Positions 10,495 through 19,117 of a stretch of DNA of 64,000 bases are shown here, piece after piece. The notes under the pieces were generated by a model that saw nothing but the letters and a program-made list of their open reading frames with translations, made no database searches and was not told the DNA's origin. How positions within the stretch are numbered: the stretch's first letter is position 1; every line of letters starts with the position of its first letter. The position numbers were made by a program, and so were the translations under genes. This DNA comes from Ceriagrion tenellum. Taxonomy: Eukaryota > Arthropoda > Insecta > Odonata > Coenagrionidae. The stretch spans positions 60,327,527 to 60,391,526 of the forward strand of contig OY720640.1 of the NCBI GenBank assembly GCA_963169105.1, read 5' to 3'.

Positions 10495-10715
10495 AGGAAT
10501 TCTGCGGTCATCTTAATATAGTCTTGGAAATTAAGAGTTATGCATTAAGGGTGTTAGGGCATGTAGAGAGAAGCCTAAAAATAGGCTGATCGAAGAAATA
10601 TACCTATCATGTAACATCCAGGTGGTACAAAGATTGAGATGCAGATCACGGAAAAAATGGCTGGGTGATTTAGAGGACGAAATAAGGAAGATTATGTTTC
10701 GGTTGATAAAGTGAA
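10495..10715 (+). mobile_element. LINE C-terminal remnant
   Basis: Allowing one frameshift, the plus strand reads ALRVLGHVERS, LIEEIYLSCNIQVVQRLRCR and SRKKWLGDLEDEIRK. This follows the LINE C-terminal pattern (L-x-x-x-GHVERM, then RPRKRW-x-D-x-x-x-DI). Only about 70 codons survive. The similarity is to the pattern, not to a specific element. Confidence 0.45.
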
Positions 10716-11024
10716 GTTAATAAATTCTCATGACCTACCAACGAAGCTTGAATTGTGATCATCACTACCTTTTGTATGCTCTTCATTTATCTTGCCTTTT
10801 AATGTGGTAAGAGCATGGGAGCTAGATGCGGGAAAATAAGAATTTATTACTTTCAGCTATGTGAACTAATTATTTATGATCAAAACTTAAAGTTATAAAT
10901 ATACATTTATAACGCAAGGAAGGGAGTCAATTGTGGCTTTAATTGTGTAAGGCAGCGATTCTCAAACTTTTTCAGCCAGATCCCTTTTTGAAGGACAAGT
11001 TTCTCGTGAAGCCTCTAGAAATAT

Positions 11025-11269
11025 TAAAGAAATTCAATGCGATATGGTACTTTTTTCACAGTTTTTTATTTCAGGTCGACCGGTTTCGTCACATAAGCGA
11101 CATCATCAGGTACATAATTTTTAAATGCTGCAGAATATATACAAAATTTGGATGGGGGAGGGAGGAGGGGGAGGAATTTTGTACCTGATGATGTCGCCTA
11201 TGTGACGAAACCGGTCGACCTGAAATAAAAAACTGTGAAAAAAGTACCATATCGCATTGAATTTCTTTA
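11025..11269. mobile_element. Foldback element with near-perfect 89-bp arms
   Basis: The arms at 11025-11113 and 11181-11269 are inverted copies that match at 88 of 89 positions. Their 67-bp spacer carries a G-rich tract (about 11152-11174). At the inner end of each arm is CCTGATGATGTCGC...GTGACGAAACCGG, in which GTCGC and GTGAC form a 5-bp stem with a CTAT loop. The outer part of each arm contains AAATAAAA and GTGAAAAAAGTACC. The near-identity implies a recent origin or ongoing arm conversion. There is no coding sequence. Confidence 0.85.
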
Positions 11270-11485
11270 GAATGGATTTTCACAAAGTTAAGCCAGAAGT
11301 AATCGAGTTTATCTAGAAATATTTGCTGTTATAGTCTTATCTAGTTTTAGTTATCTCTTCTTCATGAGGAATATTATACAGTAATCGCATACGGAAACAT
11401 GATTATATTACAATATGCCTCCTGCCAAAGACCCTTGAGGTGGCTTGCCAGGTAATGTGTAGATGTGTGAATAATAAGGTATGTA

Positions 11486-11814
11486 CAGTTAGTCCTCCGT
11501 ATGAGTCGTTTCGATTTACGTCTGATTTGATGTTACGTCTATTCGACAAGGGTCGCCGGAAATTTTTCCCTGCTTAATACTAATAAAATAGATCGCATGT
11601 GCATATGCTTGCGTTTTTTGATGGTTCAGACATAACCATCCTACCTGAAATAGCTATTTTTTTCCTGGATGAAGACAAAAAACGAATTTTGAAAGTAACG
11701 CCTTGATTTATCGCGGAATTTTAGTGGTCACGAATATTCGGATCTGTTTTACGTTGTTTCGATTTACGTCGCTCTTCTTCAACACGCATCTCCGACGTAA
11801 ATCGAGGGCTTACT
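11486..11814 (+). mobile_element. pogo/Tigger-type MITE, copy 1
   Basis: The 329-bp element starts CAGTTAGTCCTC and ends CGAGGGCTTACTG. The inverted termini match (CAGTAAGTCCTCG as consensus), and a longer internal repeat of CGATTTACGTC lies near both ends. TA precedes the left end. The copy at 53230-53559 is the same length and aligns throughout. CAGT...CCTC termini with TA targets suit the pogo/Tigger branch of Tc1/mariner. There is no transposase. Confidence 0.78.
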
Positions 11815-12139
11815 GAATACTTTAATGAAGGAAGCAAAAGTTAAAAAGAAACGGTAAATAGACACAGCGATCCAATTTTTGTGATTTCGTCATCTTCGTA
11901 ACTGCCGCGTACGAAGCCCGTGAGATTCACTCGCGGCGCCGTTAGGGTTCTGCGGAGCACACTTTTGGAAACACTGGTGTAGGGAGATCGTGGCACACGC
12001 CTATTAAATCCGAGGGGTTTTGTTTTTGTTTTATCTATTAATACCTGACTTAACCGATAGACTACCTCCATTATCATCAGCGTCCTCAATTAGATCAATT
12101 ATAGATCAAAGTTCTTTTCCATCTCTCAATATCTATTGT

Positions 12140-12368
12140 CTATTTTTAAGAAAAAACTATTTAATTAATTCTATATAGAGCATGTATGTCTATAACTAAA
12201 ATTTGTATCCTATTATAGAATTGTATTTTTTACATAATGTCATCGCGGAAATTATTGTTTGTTTCTTATCTCTTTCTGATTAATATTATATTTTCCATTT
12301 TGTATTTAGTGTTAAGTATCTTTGGCTGTGAAATTGTTGTTTTTCATCACTGAGATGTTGGCCAGGTA
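12140..12368 (+). repeat. Dispersed repeat R, left part
   Basis: This part is the reverse complement of about 27875-28085, with matching blocks such as CTATTTAATTA and CTTATCTCTTTCTGATT. It stops at GGCCAGGTA (12360-12368), where a foldback element interrupts it, and resumes at 12657. Confidence 0.7.
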
Positions 12369-12656
12369 TTAAATTTAGCGTATCAGGCGATATTTGTGGA
12401 AATGAAGTACAGATGCCATGATCTCACAATAAAAGCTGTTGTTCTCCCTTCCACAGAATTTTATTCACACCGACCAAGGTTTCGACATAAGCCTTGTCAT
12501 TTTCAAGATCCTTGGAAGGGGTTAAAAGTGACATAGGTTTAGTTGACAAGGTCCAAGAGCCTTGAAAATGATATAGCTTACGTCGAAACCTTGGTCGGTG
12601 TGAAGAAAATTCTGTGGAAAGTGAACAGCAACTGTTATTGTGAGATCATGGCATTT
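12369..12656. mobile_element. Foldback element with 9-bp target duplication
   Basis: The inverted arms are 12412-12508 and 12561-12656. They share ATGCCATGATCTCACAATA, the CCACAGAATTTT block and CACACCGACCAAGGTTTCGAC. The inner ends carry the hairpin box in its TGAAAATGA form (CCTTGAAAATGATATAG, then CGTCGAAACC). The whole insert lies between GGCCAGGTA (12360-12368) and GGCCAGTTA (12657-12665). The uninterrupted copy at 27.8 kb has this 9-mer once (27875-27883). About 43 bp at the left lie outside the paired arms. A 9-bp duplication resembles Foldback or Mutator-like elements. Confidence 0.8.
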
Positions 12657-12790
12657 GGCCAGTTACGTTTTTTGTTTTTTTTTCGTTAAAAGCAGATTTT
12701 GATGCATAATTTCTGGTTTCCTTTTATGGGGAAACCCAGACCATGATAAAACTTATTCTAGTCTATTCTATCCACAAAGTAGTATTTTCA
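12657..12790 (+). repeat. Dispersed repeat R, right part
   Basis: After the foldback, the repeat resumes with TTTTTCGTTAAAAGCAGA, the TATGGGGAAA-CCCAGA block and TTATTCTA. This matches, as reverse complement, 27765-27875 in the same order. Together with 12140-12368 it restores the uninterrupted repeat. Confidence 0.7.
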
Positions 12791-13099
12791 TTGACTGATT
12801 TTGAGTGAGTTATTTGCTAGATCAGCAATGTCAAAGGCATTGTTTCGGTTAGTTTTTTACCTTGGTGATAAATATCCATGGATGAGTTTAATGAGTTTTT
12901 TATGAGACGATATTTTGATTGATTGGTGAATTTTTGGGAAAAGAATGTTTGTGGTATAGCTCAGAAATGCTCGCTGAATCATGATGACAGAAGATGTAAA
13001 TTGGGCAACTGTTTCAATTAGGCAACTAGCAATCAGGTTATTCAAAAGATAAGATGTCATGAAATGGGATAAGAAAGCGAACCTTTATTTGAGGGTAAA

Positions 13100-13480
13100 A
13101 TACCAACGCGGGCGTAAGTGCCACTGAAGATGGCAGCTTCAGCTAGTTCTATTCTATTCTTATATCCCTCAATTCTCACGTCACCCTTGAGCCTTCTGTC
13201 TGCTCTCCGTTGCGGTCAAAAGGAAATTTTCCTCCTTTTACGCGAGTGTGAAGCTTGGTGTGTCCCCTTTAAATGTCGCAAGACGCCTCCTCCTCTTCCG
13301 ATGTCACTTTCCCAGGGCTGTCGGAGACCCTCTCGTGACTCCATTTGGTGTGCACTTGAGACGGGAGTCGGGGGCCGGCCCTGCTCGCCCTTAGAAAACC
13401 GTCCGCACTTGTCCGCATCTCAACCCCGAGTTGGCCCTGGCGCCTTGCGGCCGGTCGGAGTTGGAGAGGGATAAAAAGAA
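13100..13480. promoter_or_regulatory. GC-rich patch with YY1-like site
   Basis: AAGATGGCAGC (13127-13137) resembles the YY1 motif with one change. It stands at the edge of a GC-rich stretch with opposed low-complexity frames (118 codons plus, 143 minus). The frame composition (proline, serine, arginine) is typical of GC-rich noncoding DNA. This is weak evidence for a promoter. Confidence 0.22.
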
Positions 13481-13711
13481 AACATTTGCTCTTGCGCTTG
13501 AGGATGTGCGTCTTCTTCTCTCTCGAGTTTCGTGGCGCTCTCTTCATTCTTCCTCCATTGTTTTGGTCTTGCGTCACGACCCGACAGGATGGTAGCTTAG
13601 TGGTGGTGGGTAATACTCGAATGCCGAGTATATACCGTGTAAAAAGCGTGTATTTATTACGATTTACGCTCAAATTTTGAATTACGCGTCGTAAACCCAT
13701 GTCAAAACGAT

Positions 13712-14122
13712 TAGAGGTGGGTCGTTCGCGAGCGAACGGGACCGAAGGAACGGGTCCATGGATTGAACGGAAGGACCAGGGACTGACTTCTCCGGTACGA
13801 CAGGTCCTTTCGTTCCTTTCGTTCCTTTCGTTCCTTTCGTTCCCTCGTTCCTTTCGGTCACTCGTTCCTTTCGGTCACTTGTTCCTTTAATATTTTAAAT
13901 CAGTTCCGAAAGTCGATTTTTATTATTACTTATTCAATATTTTAGAAGGTGATTATCTCAGCATACAAATTATTTCTAGTTTTTTATATTATTTTTTAAA
14001 ATTCTAATTACATATTGAAAATAAAAATTAATTACCATTTATAAAAAAGGAACCATGAACGAGTAATAAGGAACGAGTTCCAAAAAGGACCGGTCCAAAG
14101 TGAACGAGTTTGCCCATCTCTA
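13712..14122 (+). mobile_element. hAT-type MITE 1, with perfect target duplication
   Basis: The 411-bp element begins TAGAGGTGGG and ends CCCATCTCTA. It is flanked by a perfect 8-bp duplication, AAAACGAT (13704-13711 and 14123-14130), which is diagnostic of hAT insertion. Inside, the left part holds a purine-rich GAACGG-GACCGAAGGAACGG block and a short array of the 9-mer TTCCTTTCG (about 13806-13885). The right part carries GGAACGAGTT and GGACCGGTCC. There is no transposase. The open frame at 13699-13890 is a translation of the array. Confidence 0.9.
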
Positions 14123-14389
14123 AAAACGATGCTTTCATTGAGAGGAAAATTTGAAGGCTTAATTCTTGCACCATCTATATTACAATAAATATGGTTATTT
14201 CCGACGTACAAATGGATGACCTGAAGTGAAGTGTGGTCCCATATTTTTTTTCTGCTTGAAAAGTTTTAGAAGTGTACACTCAACGACACTCTTCGCGCCC
14301 CAACCACCATGACACGTTGAAAGAAAAGTTCATCTTCAGTGATGTATTAACTTTAATGCAACAGCTAAATATCCTCGACAGTTCATTAC

Positions 14390-14948
14390 TAGAGGTGGGA
14401 ATTTCGGTTCATTTTGTGGATTCGGTTCGTGGGATTTGATTCGTGGCAATGATTCGGTTCTTTAAATCGTTCATAATGAACCAAATGAACCAAATCCACG
14501 AGTGAATCTCGAATCCATGTGAATCTCGAATCCGTGTGAATCTCGAATCCATGTGAACCTCGAATCCAACTGAATCTCGATTCCAAGTGAATCTCGAATC
14601 CATGTGAATCTGTCGACTTACTGCATTTCAAATATTAGTGTGCGAAATTACAAACAAAAAGGTGAAATATGATGCTCCAATTCGGAAACACAAGACATTT
14701 GACAAGGTGTTTCAAGGGTATTTACAGGGTTCTTATTGAACGATTTGGATTTGGCGGATTCGGAGATTTGCTAGCAGAATCTTCCGCACAAATCGTTCAT
14801 ATTGAACGATTTGGATTCGGCGGATTTGAATATTCCATCAAATCGTTCATTTTGAACGATTCGAGTGGAAAGTGTAGATTCAATTCATTCGGTTCATGCC
14901 ATTTAATCGTTCATTCTGAACGATTCATTCATGAACGACACACCTCTA
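14390..14948 (+). mobile_element. hAT-type MITE 2, with perfect target duplication
   Basis: The 559-bp element begins TAGAGGTGGG and ends CACACCTCTA. The perfect 8-bp duplication TTCATTAC lies at 14382-14389 and 14949-14956. It shares termini with the element at 13712 but has a different interior, built from GAACGATTTGGATT-type blocks in both orientations and a 17-18-bp minisatellite. These two are likely non-autonomous relatives using one transposase. The frames at 14389-14631 and 14669-14965 are by-products. Confidence 0.9.
14495..14612. repeat. 17-18-bp minisatellite inside hAT MITE 2
   Basis: About six to seven units of GTGAATCTCGAATCCAT with small changes follow one another. It is an internal part of the surrounding MITE and not a separate insertion. 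Confidence 0.8.
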
Positions 14949-14956
14949 TTCATTAC

Positions 14957-16793
14957 TCAAAATAGTCTACTTCGATCATGTTTACAGCTTATTTCCCCGA
15001 AACTTGTGGCTCGTAAAATTTATTATTAGGTACCTAGTAGCAATATGGGATTGGAGAATGTATAATTCACGGAGGTACTCAATTGTTATGATCACAAATG
15101 AAGAACATTCTTGCATATAAACCCCTATCATGGCATGTGTCGTATGTTAGCATTTCATTTGTATGTTATTCTCCGCGCAAAAATTTCATATTCCCTATGT
15201 TCACTTATACACGTCGAGTGGAATTTCGGCTATTTTTTTATTTTCCAACTTAACGGACGGTTTCCAACTTGTCGGTCAATCAAATGGAATGAGTTAGACA
15301 GTTTAATTATTGAAATACGTTTTGTAAATCATAGTAGTAACGTTATCTAAGGGCAATAATCGAATCGTGTGCGATAGCTTTCATTTAAAATTCAATGTCG
15401 ACTTAAATGCCTCTTAATCATGCATATTTAATAAATATCATGATTAGTCCATGTCATTCCAGTTTTATCCCATATTGCGTCATTTGTCGTAATATTTAGT
15501 GCATTCTTATATTCTGTCCGGAATTGTTATAGAGGCTTAGTCATTTCTAATTTAATTAATCTAATTTATCATCAATAAAGCAATGAAGTTCTTCCATTAC
15601 TAAATTGTATATATATTATTCAATGTTGAAGTTAAAACATACATTTGCTATGACAGTACTTTTTCTTCGTTCACATCAAAATTTGACTGAATTTTCTGGG
15701 AAATTAACCCCGTTTTGTCATGTCATCCTTTAACGGAAGCCCAAATTTACGCTATCAACCGTGAAAAAATAATTTCTCGGACTTAAATTCGAGCACTAAA
15801 ACATCCATAAGTTGGAATTTTTAATCGAGGAGAGTGATAATATAATCATATATTTTTTCAAGGGCATGCTAATATTTTTTTACTGACTGAATAAACTATT
15901 TTAATGTCAATTCCTTGCATCCCACGTCTATTTATTTCCTTTAGCTTTTTCAAAATATCATCGGAAAAGTTGTATTGAATCCGAGAAATTAATCCTTTGC
16001 CGTCCGGGTTAGTTTACCCAATTGATTGAATTGGCTGCTCGCATGTTTGTTTTCTTATGCATTAATGTTACCTCTACGTAAATACCGTGAGCCTTCTTGG
16101 GGTGGATTAATGCCGCCTATATCACTCATCCGTGGACTCATTTATGGATCATAAGACGTTCTGAAAACGACTATCGGCGCCGCCTCTATATATATATTTC
16201 GTCGTGAAGGTCGTTCGAAAGCTATATGGTTCTGGGGAGGGTCTCTTCTTTCATTGTGAAATTCTGGGAAGCCGTGTGTACATTCCGTCGAAGTTTTCCC
16301 CCATTAGCTTCCCCTTTCACCTCCGCCAAAAAGCTCTCAAGGTGATTGGATTATCCGGCCCGAAAATTGATGCCCCATCCCCCCAGTCCTTGTGAGTGTT
16401 GGAGTGAGTCTTATTTCACTTTTCATCCCCGTCAAAAGGGTGTTATAAACGTTTCGTTCCCTCAAGGGTCGTGAGCCCATCATCCTGCGACCTATAAGCC
16501 TCCCGCCCCTTCCCTAAATGCTTATCAGGGTTTGAGGAAGCGAAGTTTTAATTACCTGCCCTCTCGGCACGCCGTATTTTTTCCGTTCGTGTCAGGGTGG
16601 TGGGACATAAAATCATGTTTTAAAGCGCCATAGGTGGCGCTGTGCCTGTGGCTCTGCCGTATGCTAAGTTGAAGCCGCTGCCGCTATATCGATTTACTTA
16701 TGGCGTTGTAACCATAAACATATTTATCTACATATTTACTGTGAATAAAATGTCGAAATTGTGATTAAGTTCGAAAAATTGTAATATTATCGG
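14957..16793. other. No supported gene
   Basis: AT-rich DNA with short frames only. The block at 16200-16620 is somewhat GC-richer. TATATATATA occurs at 16188-16197. I see no motif. Confidence 0.45.
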
Positions 16794-16797
16794 TTAA

Positions 16798-17260
16798 TGG
16801 CCGGTTGCAAGAACATTTAGTTATGGAATCAATAGTTATTAGATCCATGAAGTTATAGATCTCATAAAAATATTCGGGTTGCAGAGACACATGTACTAGT
16901 TGCAAAAATTTTTTACCAGTAGTTAATAGCTTCGAATATTTAATCTAAACTTCTACCGCCGAATAAAATTAATGAAAGTTTAGCCTATGAATAATTACTA
17001 ATGCACATAATAATAAGTCTGTAAGAGTAAACAGACTTGTCATTTACCTCAAAACAACTCCTTAATCTAGTAATTAAGTCTCCAAGCGGTTCATTGTGCA
17101 TCCGCCATCTTGGCTACTTATGTAACTCGTAACTCCACGTCATAAGTTATGAAACCAATAAATTTATCGAATGTTTCTGCAACACTTATTAAATGGTTTC
17201 TATGGTTTATGGGTCCTATAACTTTATAGAATACACATGTGCCGTTCCTGCAACTGGGCA
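16798..17260 (-). mobile_element. Harbinger-type MITE, copy 2
   Basis: The 463-bp copy is the reverse complement of the element at 7347-7813. Its ends are TGGCCGGTTGCAAGAAC and, read inward from the right, TGCCCAGTTGCAGGAAC. TAA flanks both sides (16795-16797 and 17261-17263). Within it, GCATCCGCCATCTTGGC (17099-17115) is a YY1-type site on the minus strand. The open frame 17118-17300 is noncoding repeat sequence. Confidence 0.8.
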
Positions 17261-17263
17261 TAA

Positions 17264-18581
17264 GTTGACAAGGTAACATATTTTCATCTCTTCCAACCAC
17301 TGTTGTTCCCTCTGACGCATTTAATATGTATTACAGCTTGCAGCAGAGTTGCAATTATGTATTTAGTTTAAGAAAATAGTCCAGACACGGCAAAATTGCC
17401 AATTTGAAGTGTACTTGTAACAGACACAAAAAGACGTTCACATATAATCTACAAAAACGACAAAAAACTTAACTTAGATAATCTGGAGATGGCTTCGAAG
17501 TCCGTCAGTGTCTAGATTTGCTGTTTATTTAAGAAAAGATTTGTTGACGCCAAGTTGGTAAAGATTTTTGGCGATAGAGAAAAGGGATCGATATCAATAG
17601 GAAGTGAATTTATTAGGGAGGATAGACGGAAGAAGGGCGAACGTTTAATTAGTGATAATCTTGGAGTCGTGATGTGGAGTAATGAGTTAGATCTGGTAGG
17701 ACGAGATTAATTAATTGTTTAAATATCAGACTTGAATAATCTATCCTTTTTGTCTTTCCAATTACTAATTTTGAAGCAAATGAATTTCTAAGATACAAAT
17801 TGTAGCTTGATATTTCTTAGTCATTACTGCCGTCCTGCCATTGGGGACCATCCCCAGTGGGTATTTTGCTACTCGTTATTGTTCTTAATACAAAAAGTGC
17901 GGGAAATCGATTTCACAACGGCTAATTGTTCATTTGATTTAGTCATCTCGAAGTTACCTTTGAATATGTTGTGTCCCTTTTTTTTGCTCTTAAAATATTC
18001 CTCTAACCTTCGCATAACGCTTTTACTTTCATCCTCGTATTGGAGACCCTTATCTTGGCTCCATTCTGACCTTAATTTTCTTGCCTCCTTAGTCCCATCC
18101 TCTGACTAGAATTCTCTTTCGATTCTTGTTCAGCAATTTCTTATGCCGTTATGCATAATACATCAATGTAGTCTCTTCTTTCTACAACCTGATCATGCGT
18201 CTAGCCTTGTATTTTTCCTTATTTTTCTGTCACCCTCACCTCTTGAAGCCGCTGTCTCAGTTAAAATTAATAATTTTTTCATACCTTTTGATTATGTCAT
18301 CTAGTTTTTTTCACGTCTGTTTTTTTTCAAGCATCGCTTAAATGTGCCGTGAGTAATAAGAATTCAGGAGGTCAGTTTCCGAATGCCGTGATAAATATCG
18401 TACCTAGATGAAATTGACAATGTTCTCGTATGGTTTCATCAGTTGGGTTGGGTATTGTTGGGTTTACACATTACGTTCTTATGTGATAATTGTCATATTT
18501 CTAAACTTAATTGTTGAAGGCGTAACTTTGTGGAATGACTCTACCGACATGACTAAAAAAGAGAGAACTCTTGGTATTTTC
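17264..18581. other. No supported gene
   Basis: AT-rich sequence. The 100-codon frame at 17807-18109 is hydrophobic and serine-rich, without a recognisable domain. Confidence 0.45.
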
Positions 18582-18694
18582 CACACTTAAAACTTTAATT
18601 CCCGACCCAGGTTTCGACTGCCTTGCAATCATTGTGAAATTGTGTACCTTGAAAATGATTGCAAGGCAGTCGAAACCTGGTGTTTTAAGTGTGT
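18582..18694. mobile_element. Foldback hairpin with TGAAAATGA-CGAAAC box
   Basis: CCAGGTTTCGACTGCCTTGCAATCATT (18607-18633) is inverted at 18656-18680, and the outer ACACTTAAAAC block is inverted at 18684-18693. The left arm has about 13 extra bases. The inner end reads CCTTGAAAATGATTGCAAGG, then CAGTCGAAACCTGG, a variant of the hairpin box. Confidence 0.7.
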
Positions 18695-19054
18695 CATTTA
18701 CTCTATACATTTTTTTTAACGCAGACTTCGAATCCATTTGCAGAATCTCTCTAGCACCTTTGGTTTCTGAGATATTCATGCTCAAAAATGCCTAAAAATG
18801 GCCATTTTGGCCATTTTAGATTAGAATATCCCGAAATCCTGACACGATAGACAATTTTCGTGAGTAGATTCGGATTCAGCGCTCAAAATTACGTCGAAAA
18901 GGGTACTTTGCATCAAAATAACATTAGAGACCGTAAAATTTGCAGGCTTGTGATAATTAAGGCGACGCATTACACCCGCTCGACCGCTTGAATTTTCGTG
19001 ACGTTTTCCGACCCCATATTGTTTGGTAAAGACTTATGCCATCAACTGGAAATT

Positions 19055-19105
19055 AGGATAGGATAGGATATTTGGGGAGGCGACCGACGGCTATGGTCAT
19101 TTGCG
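19055..19105 (-). mobile_element. 51-bp SINE2 stub with perfect target duplication
   Basis: On the minus strand it is the last part of SINE2 (GCGCAAATGACC, TAGCCGTCGGTCGCCTCCCC, AAATATCC) with a tail of three TATCC units. It is bounded by a perfect 12-bp duplication, CAACTGGAAATT (19043-19054 and 19106-19117). This is what target-primed reverse transcription with very early 5' truncation leaves behind. Confidence 0.82.
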
Positions 19106-19117
19106 CAACTGGAAATT

